The notes: a model not told the origin generated them from the letters alone. Numbered from the stretch's first letter, positions 7,200 to 14,765 are shown. The stretch is 18,600 nt of DNA from Spirochaetales bacterium (GCA_004525355.1 SPCK01000005.1:1-18600), one strand, 5' to 3'. Program-made: numbers and translations.

Positions 7200-7901
7200 A
7201 TGCATTCGACCATCCTCGTCGGCGAACTCGCCGTCGAACTGACCCGCAAGGACATCAAGCACGCGCACCTCCGGATCTACCCGCCCGAAGGAATCGTACG
7301 GATATCGGCTCCTCTATGGATGGACGATGCATCGATACGCGCCTTCGTCCTGTCCAAGCTTGAATGGATTGGCGAGCGCCAGCGGGAATTGCACTTACGC
7401 CCCGGCCTGCGCGGCGGACGGACCCGACTCGAATTCTCCGACGGCGAGGCTCATCTCTATCGCGGTGCCGAACACGGGCTCAAAGTTGTCGAGGGAGCCA
7501 GACGTGGCTCGGTCTGCCTGGCCGAGGGCGGGGTGCTTGAGCTACGCGTACGCTCCGGAGCGGCGCGCGAGGACCGGGAGCGGCTCCTTGACCTGTGGTA
7601 CCGCAGGCGCCTTGCTGAGCTTGTCCCGCCCATATTGGAGGAGTGGCAGGAGCGCCTGGGCGTTCGGGTCGCGTTCTGGGGCATCAAGAAGATGAAGACC
7701 CGCTGGGGCACATGCAACAACCGCGCCTCCCGGGTATGGCTCAACCTGGAGCTGGCCAAGAAACCGCCCGCCTGCCTGGAGTACGTCGTCGTCCATGAGT
7801 TGGTCCACCTCATCGAGCTTTCCCATGGCCCACGCTTCAAGGCGCTCATGGACCGATACTATCCCCGGTGGCGATCGGTGCGCAAGGAATTGAACGATTA
7901 A
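7200..7901 (+). CDS. YgjP-type zinc metallopeptidase (M48-like, DUF45)
   Basis: 233 residues. The C-terminal half carries the zinc-site motif HELVH (199-203, catalytic E200) and a third ligand candidate H209 in IELSHGPRF, preceded by the family block IKKMKTRWGTC (162-172) and YVVVHE. This is the pattern of the YgjP/DUF45 family, cytoplasmic metallopeptidase-like proteins of uncertain substrate, often linked to restriction or DNA metabolism islands but here in no such context. An earlier ATG at 7089 is in frame, but GAGGA at 7186-7190 lies 9 bases before the ATG at 7200, and the intervening 37 residues look non-coding, so I chose 7200. Confidence 0.9.
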   Translation: MHSTILVGELAVELTRKDIKHAHLRIYPPEGIVRISAPLWMDDASIRAFVLSKLEWIGERQRELHLRPGLRGGRTRLEFSDGEAHLYRGAEHGLKVVEGARRGSVCLAEGGVLELRVRSGAAREDRERLLDLWYRRRLAELVPPILEEWQERLGVRVAFWGIKKMKTRWGTCNNRASRVWLNLELAKKPPACLEYVVVHELVHLIELSHGPRFKALMDRYYPRWRSVRKELND

Positions 7902-7989
7902 TGACAAGGGAGACCTGCGGGGCTTTTCGCCCTGGTACCGTCTGGCCGCACCATCGGGGAATCCGCGCCGCGCTGTCGCGTGAAGGCGG

Positions 7990-8633
7990 CCAGCATGGCC
8001 GTTACGGAAGCAGGCAATGGGATCGGCGGCACCCAAATCGGGGCAGCACGTTCGGTAGCATCGCGTAGGCCGCCTTTACCGCCACTGCGTTGGCTGCGGG
8101 CACGATGTCATCGATCGGGCAATGGATCATCGGGACTATCATGTTTGGAATCCATCCGGCCAGGAACACCGTATTCTCGCGCAATCTGTTCCAGACCGGC
8201 CCCATTCCCACCAGGTCCGCAGCCAGCCCGGGAACGATGAGATTGCGTGGAACCGTCGAGGGCACCCACCTGAGGCCGCTCTCGCCTCCCGTACGCAGGC
8301 GCACAGGCATGACCAAGTACGGCTTGTCAGTTGTACTCGAAGTGATATAACCGGCGAAATCCACCTTGATACCGTCTAGATAGGCCGTCAGTTCCTCGGT
8401 ACAGAAGGGTAAACCATCCGGTTTTGTTATCGCCACTGCGGGGAACATGCTGTTGGTCTGATTGGCCCCGAGGGAGTCGAGATTGGCCAGCAGGTCCTCA
8501 ACGGAAACCGCTGATTCTTCCTGGGTATTCATCATGGGAACCGGTGGCGCGCAGCCGAATGTGACCAGCACGCACCGCAAATCATGACAAGGATCAAGGC
8601 AAACGATCCCCGTCCCAACTTGTTGTGCTTCAT
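7990..8633 (-). pseudogene. decayed secreted alpha/beta hydrolase (lipase-like)
   Basis: ATG at 8633 follows AAGGA with ideal spacing and begins a lipoprotein-type signal (MKHNKLGRGSFALILVM), but that frame stops after 33 residues. A one-base shift near 8580 leads into a long frame (to 8002) with LRCVLVTFGCAPP, a plausible lipobox. The C-terminal part reads TVFLAGWIPNMIVPMIHCPIDDIVPAANAV in two pieces, the pattern around the catalytic Asp of secreted lipases (W-P...H...DD-VP..NA). After another shift a GHAG tetrad (7989-8000) sits where the catalytic His is expected. The GxSxG nucleophile motif is absent, so an internal segment has also been lost. The hydrolase identity is inferred from motifs; inactivity is well supported if the sequence is correct. 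Confidence 0.5.
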
Positions 8634-9082
8634 GTACTCATCCTTGCGAACATGCTCTCAGATTGCGCGACGAGATTGTCAAGAAGGGAGGCATGGTGCG
8701 GCGGGAGGGCAGCGGTTGCACGAAAGGGTTCGACCCAGACTGGAGAGAGACCGTCCCCGCAGGTTGTTTTTCTCTATTCGAGAGTCGTTTCGATTTGATA
8801 GCTCTAACGTAGCTTCATGAGAAAAGCAAGGGTCAAAGGGAGCCTTGGTTAACTTTTTTTATGCGACAGTACGGGTTCTGGCTGCTTTCTTCCACTTCAG
8901 TCCTGCATGCAGGCAGCGTTCATTCCTTTCCTCAAGAGACAGGATCGTGATTCCGGATGGGGACATAGCAGAAGGTTCGTCCATGCAACGCCAAGAATCG
9001 GCTGGCGGTTGTCAACGTCCATGATACAATAGTCTCGCCGCCGTTGTGGCGTGTCGAAGCGCTCACAGGGAGGAACATGGCC
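8634..9082. other. 449-base intergenic region, no gene supported
   Basis: I found no credible coding frame on either strand. A weak hairpin CAAGG/CCTTG (8827-8831 with 8843-8847) followed six bases later by T7 (8854-8860) resembles a plus-strand terminator without an obvious gene before it. A weak promoter for the nitroreductase may lie at 9002-9030 (CTGGCG, 17 bases, TACAAT). The minus-strand part near 8634-8700 must have held the promoter of the decayed hydrolase. Confidence 0.4.
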
Positions 9083-9616
9083 ATGGAACTTTTCGAAGCG
9101 ATCCGGGACAGGAAGAGCATTCGCACGTTCATCGACCGGCCGATCGAGGCCGAGAAGGTTCGGGCAATCCTGGAGGCAGGCACCCGCGCGCCATCGGGCG
9201 GCAACAGACAACCGTGGCGCTTCATCGTGGTGACCGACAAGGAGAAGATCGCGAAGTTCGACCCATATGGTCACCAGGACTGCGTAGAAAAAGCGCCGGC
9301 TATACTAGTCGCCTGCGCCGATCCGCACGATACCTGGGCCAAGTACGACGAGGAGGAAATCTGCTACCGGCTGGATGTGTCAGCCGCGATACAGAACATG
9401 CTGCTGGCTATCCATGGCCTTGGCCTGGGCGCCGTCTGGGTGCTCACGTGCAGCAAGCGCGACATCAGGACCCTCGTGGGCATTCCCGGGCACTGGGAGA
9501 TCATCTCCATCATACCGTTCGGCTATTTCAAACCGGAGGCCAATAAACGGATGACAACACGGCGGCCGCTTTCCGAGGTGGCGTTCCTGGAGAACGTCAA
9601 TACGCCGGTGACCTGA
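9083..9616 (+). CDS. nitroreductase-family FMN flavoprotein
   Basis: 177 residues from the chosen ATG. The N-terminal LFEAIRDRKSIRTF and the FMN-binding RAPSGGNRQPWRF block (arginine, serine and asparagine contacts) are diagnostic, with SAAIQNMLLAIHGLGLGAVWV and an IIPFGYF segment later. Such enzymes use NAD(P)H to reduce nitro-compounds, quinones or flavins; the physiological substrate cannot be told. GGAGG (9069-9073) lies 9 bases before ATG 9083 and only 3 before the ATG at 9077, so 9083 is preferred; an upstream GTG at 9044 is unlikely. It stands alone and converges with the thioredoxin-CcdA gene. Confidence 0.9.
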   Translation: MELFEAIRDRKSIRTFIDRPIEAEKVRAILEAGTRAPSGGNRQPWRFIVVTDKEKIAKFDPYGHQDCVEKAPAILVACADPHDTWAKYDEEEICYRLDVSAAIQNMLLAIHGLGLGAVWVLTCSKRDIRTLVGIPGHWEIISIIPFGYFKPEANKRMTTRRPLSEVAFLENVNTPVT

Positions 9617-9711
9617 CGGACCGCCCCTTCCCGGGTTCACCCGAGGCATCCGGGCTCGTGCCGTGCGAGGGATCGCAGCGAGTAGCCCACAGCACCATCG
9701 TCCATGCCCGG

Positions 9712-10863
9712 CTAGAATATCCAGACCAGTACCGACAGCGACGCGAATACGGCGGCGAGGGCCAGCTTCGTGGCGACCAGATGTCGCGTGAAGAAACCGC
9801 GCACTGCTTCCTGGCTGAGGCCCGCCAGCGCTAGCGCGAGTACGATGAGTAGCGGCGCTATGAAGGCGAGGTTGTACAGGAGCAGGCTGCCCGTGCCGAG
9901 CCACGAGCTGTCTGTCTGGACCATGAAGGATATTGCGGGAAAGTAGACTTGTCCGGTGCAGGCGAGTTCAAGTACCGACACGACGACCCCGGTCGCGAAC
10001 ACGCCGACGAGAAAGGCGTTGGAAGCCACGCCCCCGCGTATCGAGGCGTTGATCCTGAGGCGCACGGATTCCGGGAGCCGTAGCGCCATGTCCCCGGGCG
10101 CGCCACGCCGCGCGAGGACGATGTCACGGACAGTAAGCGCGCAGAAGGCGACCGTCAGGGCGCTCACGACAACGCGAAGGACGGTCCTGAATACGGGAAG
10201 CATACCCCCGACCCTGAACGCGTTGAACAGGCCCAGCCCAATCAAGAAATAGGACAGGAAAACGCCCGCAGCAAACGACAGGCCTGCCAGGGCGATCCGC
10301 TTCCGTGTCCTGCCGCGGATGCCGAGGTAGGACAGGAAAAAGAGAAGGGTCGTGAACGCGCAGGGATTGATCCCGTCGACCAGGCCCGCCAGGAATATAG
10401 CCGCGGCGGTCCATCGCATCCCGGCTCCTGCGGCCGATGACGGCGAGTCGGCGGCCGATGGCGGCGAATCGGCGGGCTGGGGACGAAGCTCCCCGAAGCG
10501 GGCAAAGTGCTCAAGCTCGGGAAGGAGGTTCGCCTCGATGGCGGCGTTTCCCTGGTAGACGGTGCTACCCATGATCAATACCGGGAAAATGGTGAATCGG
10601 TAGCCCAGTTCCGCGAGCCTGTCCTCGCATCGCCGGTAACCCGACGCGGATAGGATATCGATGAGCTCGAGCTCAACCGTGACGCCGCTCGCCACTTCCG
10701 CCTCGGGCAGGATTTTACCGGCGAAGTCGTCGCAGTGGGAACAGCCGATCTCCCCGTAATACTCCGCGCCCAGGGAGGGTCCGGACGGCGATTCGGCCGC
10801 CAAGGGAAGGGCGGCGGCGAACAGGCAGAGCATGAGAAGTGCGCATCGTTTCCGGATCATCAT
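9712..10863 (-). CDS. thioredoxin-like domain fused to CcdA/DsbD-type membrane electron carrier
   Basis: 383 residues. A signal/anchor segment (4-24) precedes a small thioredoxin- or glutaredoxin-like domain with CSHC (C41, C44) and the cis-proline block IFPVLIMGS; a Pro/Ser/Ala linker of two 7-residue repeats (about 131-146) leads to a CcdA-like membrane domain of about six segments. Its redox cysteines are C168 in INPCAF and C302 in ACTGQ, the paired positions of CcdA. The protein should pass electrons from cytoplasmic thioredoxin across the membrane to its own external CxxC domain and thence to exported thiol proteins. GGGGGAT abuts ATG 10863; ATG 10860 is also possible. It lies 38 bases after lspA on the same strand, so the two are probably one transcript. 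Confidence 0.88.
   Translation of the reverse strand: MMIRKRCALLMLCLFAAALPLAAESPSGPSLGAEYYGEIGCSHCDDFAGKILPEAEVASGVTVELELIDILSASGYRRCEDRLAELGYRFTIFPVLIMGSTVYQGNAAIEANLLPELEHFARFGELRPQPADSPPSAADSPSSAAGAGMRWTAAAIFLAGLVDGINPCAFTTLLFFLSYLGIRGRTRKRIALAGLSFAAGVFLSYFLIGLGLFNAFRVGGMLPVFRTVLRVVVSALTVAFCALTVRDIVLARRGAPGDMALRLPESVRLRINASIRGGVASNAFLVGVFATGVVVSVLELACTGQVYFPAISFMVQTDSSWLGTGSLLLYNLAFIAPLLIVLALALAGLSQEAVRGFFTRHLVATKLALAAVFASLSVLVWIF
10432..10473. repeat. imperfect 21-bp tandem repeat encoding the linker of the CcdA fusion
   Basis: Two 21-bp copies (10432-10452 and 10453-10473) begin with GGCCGATG and differ at two positions. On the minus strand they encode the 7-residue Ala-Asp-Ser-Pro-rich linker between thioredoxin-like and membrane domains. 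In-frame unit length means copy number can change without breaking the protein. Confidence 0.75.
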
Positions 10864-10901
10864 ATCCCCCAGGCGGATTTGGTAGAGACGTCTCACGTCA
10901 G

Positions 10902-11393
10902 CTATGCTTTCTTCTTTCCGGATCTATACTCATGTACTATCAGGAGAACGGCGCCGATGGTAACGGAAAGGTCGGCCACGTTGAGGACGCCGGTCCGCAG
11001 GGAGCCGATGCCGAAGTTGAGGAAGTCCACGACACGGAAACCGTTGAACAGGCGATCGACGAGGTTTCCCAGACCCCCGCCCACGACGGTCGAGATGAGG
11101 ATTACCCTGATCCTGTCCGTCTCTTTGAACATCGCGTAGTACAGGCCGTAGAAGCAAGCCGCGATGGGCACTACCAGGAAAAGAGCGTACTTGATGGCGA
11201 CCGGCCAGTCAGCGCCAAGTCCCAGGAAGGCACCTTCGTTCTCCGAGAGCGCTATGACCACGGTGTTCTTCATGAACGATATGACCCTGCCGTCGCTCAG
11301 GTAGCGGAGCGCGAGGATCTTGGTCAGGCGATCAGCCAGGTAATTGGCGGTTACGCCGAGGATCGAGGCGATGATAAACGCGTGACGTCGCAA
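10902..11393 (-). CDS. lspA: lipoprotein signal peptidase (signal peptidase II)
   Basis: 163 residues from a TTG start, four membrane segments. Motifs of the aspartyl peptidase LspA are present: ADRLTK (20-25), ENEGAFLG (51-58), GGGLGNLVDRL with catalytic D113, and VLNVADLS with catalytic D141. It cleaves the signal peptide of lipid-modified prolipoproteins such as the LivK protein in this window. A GTG at 11465 gives a longer frame, but GCAGGAG (11400-11406) lies 6 bases before the TTG at 11393, and the resulting N-terminus enters the first membrane helix as in other LspA proteins. Divergent from the small gene at 11676. Confidence 0.93.
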   Translation of the reverse strand: MRRHAFIIASILGVTANYLADRLTKILALRYLSDGRVISFMKNTVVIALSENEGAFLGLGADWPVAIKYALFLVVPIAACFYGLYYAMFKETDRIRVILISTVVGGGLGNLVDRLFNGFRVVDFLNFGIGSLRTGVLNVADLSVTIGAVLLIVHEYRSGKKKA

Positions 11394-11675
11394 CCTGGAC
11401 TCCTGCAATCGATTTGGCCGTACCAGGAGGGTGTTGAAAATACCGCGAATGCGGTAGATCAACACCCTGCGAGGGAAACGTTACTAGTCAAATGCCCATG
11501 GCATGGCCTGCGGCAGTATACCGGTGACTCATCGGCTTCGCAAGCCGCAGCTGCTGGGTGTCGCTGTAAAAAAGTGGCTGCGCCGGTCATAAAATCGACC
11601 TCGTTCGGCTTACATTGGGAGGCGCATTGAGGTATAGTGATAGTAGAATTCCAATCCTCTGTATGGAAGGTATCA
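11394..11675. promoter_or_regulatory. divergent intergenic region between lspA and the 63-residue gene
   Basis: No gene is supported here. A plus-strand promoter candidate has CTTACA (11609-11614), an 18-base spacer and TATAGT (11633-11638), giving a leader of about 30 bases for the gene at 11676. A perfect 6-bp hairpin CGGCTT-CGC-AAGCCG lies at 11533-11547. I could not identify a clear lspA promoter. Confidence 0.45.
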
Positions 11676-11867
11676 TTGAAACCAAACTACAACAGCGAAA
11701 AGCGCCGAAGAGAAATCGAGAAGAAGAAGAAGAAGGAAGAGAAGGAGCTCAAGAAGCGGCTCCGCAAGGAAGCCATCGCTCGTGGTGAAGTGCCCGAGGG
11801 CGAAGACGCTGAAGGCGACGATGACGATAACGACTCGCCGGAAGACGGCTCGACCGAAGTCGTCTGA
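11676..11867 (+). CDS. small lysine-rich protein with acidic tail, unknown function
   Basis: 63 residues from a TTG start. GGAAGG (11665-11670) lies 5 bases upstream, and the product then begins (M)KPNYNSEKRRREIEKKKKKEEKE in two halves, an N-terminus I recall from small conserved proteins of many anaerobes and deltaproteobacteria whose function is unknown. The first 35 residues are extremely basic and helical, likely a coiled coil or nucleic-acid/ribosome-binding helix; the last 25 are almost all Asp, Glu and Gly. An upstream ATG at 11637 gives 13 extra residues without a good ribosome-binding site. Predicted cytoplasmic. No function is proposed. Confidence 0.7.
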   Translation: MKPNYNSEKRRREIEKKKKKEEKELKKRLRKEAIARGEVPEGEDAEGDDDDNDSPEDGSTEVV

Positions 11868-11965
11868 ACCGAAAGCGCCAACCCGACACTCGAAGCCAGT
11901 TTCCACTACGATGACGGCTTCTTGCCGCCGAACGCTTTTGGAGCTTATTGTACTCTCTCATCCAC

Positions 11966-12121
11966 CTACCGTACAATCTCGGTGAGGCGGAATGCGGCTA
12001 TCCGCCCAATCAGCTTGAGCGGCATCGGTTTGTCCAGCGGAAACTGAACCGAGCCCTTGGCTCCTTGAAAGCTCGCGTTGTACTCGTCGATAGTCGCCGG
12101 AGCGTTCCTGTTATTCGCCAA
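11966..12121 (-). pseudogene. DUF1801 (YdhG-like) gene collapsed by internal in-frame deletion
   Basis: A 51-codon frame starts at TTG 12121 (with AAGGG about 8 bases upstream) and ends at TAG 11966. The first 18 residues MANNRNAPATIDEYNASF match the usual N-terminus of DUF1801 proteins (...ATIDEYIA.F), and the remaining GAKGSVQFPLDKPMPLKLIG plus RIAAFRLTEIV match their C-terminus, where 'KGSVQFPLDKP.P..LI..I..FR' is characteristic. The central 70-90 residues that make most of the domain are missing, joined in frame. It is probably non-functional; a mini-protein cannot be excluded. The comparison is from memory of the family. Confidence 0.55.
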
Positions 12122-12224
12122 AGTTCATCCCTTTCGTTACCCGCTCAGGTTGAACCATGCTATTGGAATATCCCGGTCATGAGGATTCGGCTACAACCGC
12201 CCGTGCGCTTTGGAAGCGAGGGGG

Positions 12225-12271
12225 CCGGGGAGAGGAACCTTTTGCGCACATCGAAAGGTTCCTTGCCCCGG
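12225..12271. repeat. 17-base-arm hairpin downstream of the kor terminator
   Basis: CCGGGG (12225-12230) pairs with CCCCGG (12266-12271), and GGAACCTT (12234-12241) pairs with AAGGTTCC (12255-12262); the three bases between them form one mismatch and two pairs. The loop is 13 bases. No T-run follows on either side. It may be a second stop for the minus-strand operon, an mRNA 3' structure, or a remnant repeat. Confidence 0.6.
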
Positions 12272-12288
12272 ACAAGCCCTTGGGCAAG

Positions 12289-12321
12289 AAAAAGGGCCGG
12301 CCCCACAAGGAGAACCGACCC
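12289..12321 (-). terminator. intrinsic terminator of the buk-ptb-kor operon
   Basis: Read on the minus strand, GGGTCGG (12321-12315) pairs with CCGGCCC (12300-12294) with one G-U pair across a 14-base loop and is followed directly by T5 (12293-12289). It begins 22 bases after the korC stop. Confidence 0.75.
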
Positions 12322-12342
12322 CGTACCGCACGAGAGGAATCG

Positions 12343-12879
12343 TTACTTGACGGCTGCCATGCCCGCCTCTATGGCCTTCAGGTTCATGGGAATGAACTTG
12401 TGCTTGCTTTCAGGAAAGAAGGTCTTGAGCACGGCCTCGAGCTTGTCCAGCTTGACCGCTCCGGTGACCTTGGACAGGGCACCCATCATGACCATGTTGG
12501 CGATCTTGACTTCACCGATCTGCTCCGCAAGCTCGTTGCATGGGATCTTGACGACCTTGGCGTCCTTGCGCCTGGTCTCTACCTTGACGAGGCTCGAGTT
12601 GATAAGCAGCGTACCGCCTTCCTTGAGAACCTCCTCGCACAGGGGCAGGCTGTCCATATTCATCACGACCGCACTGTCGGGGGCCGTCACCAACGGACTG
12701 GCGATCTCGTGATCGGACACGATGACACTGGCTCGCGCCACGCCGCCGCGCTTTTCCGCGCCGTAGAACGGAAAGAACGTGACTTCCTTGCCTTCCTTCA
12801 TGCCGCAATAGACCCATAGCTGCCCCAGGGAGATAATGCCCTGCCCGCCGAATCCGGCCATGAATGTCTTCTCGGTCAT
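12343..12879 (-). CDS. korC: 2-oxoacid:ferredoxin oxidoreductase, gamma subunit
   Basis: 178 residues. The N-terminal GFGGQGIISLGQL (9-21) is the hallmark of the gamma domain, followed by FFPFYGAEKRGGVARASVIVSD, also typical. The ATG at 12879 overlaps the korB stop in an ATGA junction; the longer in-frame extension to 12987 lies inside korB and is rejected. It completes the alpha-beta-gamma-delta enzyme that oxidises a 2-oxoacid plus CoA to acyl-CoA, CO2 and reduced ferredoxin. Because of the ptb-buk context I infer branched-chain 2-oxoacids (VorC role) rather than 2-oxoglutarate. Confidence 0.9.
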   Translation of the reverse strand: MTEKTFMAGFGGQGIISLGQLWVYCGMKEGKEVTFFPFYGAEKRGGVARASVIVSDHEIASPLVTAPDSAVVMNMDSLPLCEEVLKEGGTLLINSSLVKVETRRKDAKVVKIPCNELAEQIGEVKIANMVMMGALSKVTGAVKLDKLEAVLKTFFPESKHKFIPMNLKAIEAGMAAVK

Positions 12880-13670
12880 TTCGCGCCTCCATTTGTGCTG
12901 GAGGAGGCGGTGCCTCCCTCTGAACCGGCCAGCGTATTCTTGATCTCGCCCAGCTTGTAAAAGGGAATCATGTTGCCTTCGAGCCACTCCTCGGCCTGGA
13001 CGGGCTGCATACCCCAGTTGGTGGGGCAGGCAGACAGGACCTCGACCATGGTGAACCCTTCGCCGCGAAGCTGGGCCTCAAAGGCTTTCTTGATGTACTG
13101 CTTGGTTTTGCGGATGTTGGCAGCGTTGTTGACCGAGCCGCGTGCCAGGTACTTGGTGCCGCCCAGGGTTGCCAGCAGCTCGCATACCTGAATGGGGTAA
13201 CCCATGCCGGCCTCGCCGGGGTCTCGTCCGTAAGGCGCGGTGGTGGCTTTCTGGCCGATCAGGGTCGTAGGCGCCATCTGTCCGCCGGTCATGCCATAAA
13301 TGGCGTTGTTCACGAAGATGGTCGTGAACTTCTCTCCGCGGTTGGCGGCATGGATGATCTCGGCGGTGCCGATGGCAGCGAGGTCTCCGTCGCCCTGGTA
13401 GCAGATGACCAAGTGATCGGGCAGCATCCGCTTGATGCCGGTGGATGCGGCCGGTGTACGGCCGTGCGCAGGCTGGACCGAATCGAAGTCGAAGTACAGG
13501 TCGGACCAGATGGAGCAGCCGACCGGATTGGTGATGATGGATCGCTCTTGCACGCCCATCTCGTCTATGACCTCGGCGATGATGCGATGGATGACGCCAT
13601 GGCCACAGCCAGGGCAATACTTGGTCTGTATCGGCTTGAGGCTCTTGGGATGCCCGTAAATAAGTTCCAT
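12876..13670 (-). CDS. korB: 2-oxoacid:ferredoxin oxidoreductase, beta (thiamine-diphosphate) subunit
   Basis: 264 residues. CPGCGH (19-24) and a later thiamine-diphosphate/Mg2+ motif GDGDLAAIG (93-101) to NN (121-122) in TTIFVNNAIYGMTGGQMAPTT identify the beta subunit. The sequence has the short Kor/Vor type architecture, without the extra cysteine-rich C-terminal domain of some pyruvate enzymes. It is 13 bases after korA and is coupled to korC by overlap. Confidence 0.93.
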   Translation of the reverse strand: MELIYGHPKSLKPIQTKYCPGCGHGVIHRIIAEVIDEMGVQERSIITNPVGCSIWSDLYFDFDSVQPAHGRTPAASTGIKRMLPDHLVICYQGDGDLAAIGTAEIIHAANRGEKFTTIFVNNAIYGMTGGQMAPTTLIGQKATTAPYGRDPGEAGMGYPIQVCELLATLGGTKYLARGSVNNAANIRKTKQYIKKAFEAQLRGEGFTMVEVLSACPTNWGMQPVQAEEWLEGNMIPFYKLGEIKNTLAGSEGGTASSSTNGGAK

Positions 13671-13683
13671 TGTTCGTCTCCCC

Positions 13684-14751
13684 TTACTTCTTGAGGATGC
13701 GGCGGATTTCCGCCAGCACCTCTTCCTCGGTGGGAATCATGCCGCCGCATCGACCGTAGAAGGACACCTCGGCCTTGCCGTTCACGGCAAGCTTTACGTC
13801 CTCGATCATCTGGCCCATGCTCATCTCGACGGAGAGAAAGCGCTTGCCCTTGGCGGCGAGCTCGCCGAGTCGCTTGTCCGGGAATGGCCACAGGGTGATA
13901 GGGCGGAACAGACCGACCTCTATGCCCTGCTTCCTGGCCAGTTCCATGGCGCCCAAGGCCACGCGAGCGCTGGTTCCATAGCCGACCATGATCAACTCTG
14001 CCTTGTCTACGTTGACTTCTTCGTAGCGGCTCTCAACTGCCTTGATCTGGTCATAGCGCTTGAAGCGCGCGCGGACAGAGGCTTCCAGTTCGGCGGGCAC
14101 CAGGTGGATGCTGCTTATGTGGTTGATCTCGCGGTGCGTGTCGGCCTGGTGACCGGTGGCCCAGGGCTTGCGAGGCAGGGAAGCGGGATCGATGGCCGGT
14201 TGGAAGATGACGCCCTCCATCATCTGGCCGATGAGTCCGTCGGCCAGTATCATGACGGGCATGCGCCATTGATCGGCAAGTTCAAAGGCCTTGTAGGTCA
14301 GGTCGGCCGCTTCCTGTACGCTCTTGGGAGCCAGCACGATGTGGAAGTAGTCGCCATGTCCACCGCCGCGAGTGGACTGGAAGTAGTCCGCCTGGCCGGG
14401 GGAGATGCCGCCGAGGCCGGGGCCTGAGCGGGCCACGTTGACGACGACGCAGGGCAGGTCCGCGCCGCAGGCATAGGAAATACCTTCCTGCTTGAGCGAA
14501 ATACCTGGGCTTGATGAACTGGTCATCGTACGCGCGCCCGCGGCTGCCGCGCCGTATACCATATTGATGGCGGAGACTTCGCTCTCGGCCTGGATGAACA
14601 CGCGCTTCTTGTCCAGCATATGCTTGGCCATATAGGCGGTCAATTCGTTCTGTGGTGTGATGGGGTAGCCAAAATAGGCACTACAACCGGCCCGAATGGC
14701 GGCTTCGGCTATCGCCTCGTTCCCCTTCATCAATCGCTTTTCTTCAGCCAT
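13684..14751 (-). CDS. korA: 2-oxoacid:ferredoxin oxidoreductase, alpha subunit
   Basis: 355 residues, with GYPITPQNE (28-36) near the N-terminus, SSSSPGISLKQEGISYA, and VNVARSGPGLGG..PGQADYFQ, the typical alpha-subunit blocks that bind substrate and the thiamine pyrimidine ring. The C-terminal transketolase-like domain ends in ...VEMSMGQMIEDVKL. The ATG at 14751 follows AAGGAGG by 9 bases; an open extension to 14832 lies inside korD and is rejected. Substrate choice cannot be read from these motifs; the neighbouring ptb and buk favour 2-oxoisovalerate-type substrates. Confidence 0.93.
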   Translation of the reverse strand: MAEEKRLMKGNEAIAEAAIRAGCSAYFGYPITPQNELTAYMAKHMLDKKRVFIQAESEVSAINMVYGAAAAGARTMTSSSSPGISLKQEGISYACGADLPCVVVNVARSGPGLGGISPGQADYFQSTRGGGHGDYFHIVLAPKSVQEAADLTYKAFELADQWRMPVMILADGLIGQMMEGVIFQPAIDPASLPRKPWATGHQADTHREINHISSIHLVPAELEASVRARFKRYDQIKAVESRYEEVNVDKAELIMVGYGTSARVALGAMELARKQGIEVGLFRPITLWPFPDKRLGELAAKGKRFLSVEMSMGQMIEDVKLAVNGKAEVSFYGRCGGMIPTEEEVLAEIRRILKK

Positions 14752-14765
14752 GGTTCTAAGCCTCC

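Noticed and set aside
7542..8036. Minus-strand frame running from the hydrolase remnant into the YgjP gene
   Set aside because: Most of it is antisense to YgjP; only the first part, with GHAG, is kept as evidence for the decayed hydrolase.
8726..8736. GGGTTCGACCC resembling a tRNA T-loop
   Set aside because: The flanking bases do not pair into a 5-bp T-stem and no anticodon or acceptor arm can be built around it.
8584..8820. 78-codon plus-strand frame in the empty region
   Set aside because: No ribosome-binding site, no recognisable family, Arg-rich random composition, and it overlaps the start of the minus-strand hydrolase remnant.
9632..9643. Small hairpin CGGG-TTCA-CCCG after the nitroreductase gene
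   Set aside because: Only 4 bp and without a T-run; too weak to call a terminator.
10839..11630. 263-codon plus-strand open frame across lspA
   Set aside because: Opposite strand carries complete LspA motifs; the frame shows low-complexity Asp/Glu/Gln/Val content typical of antisense reading.
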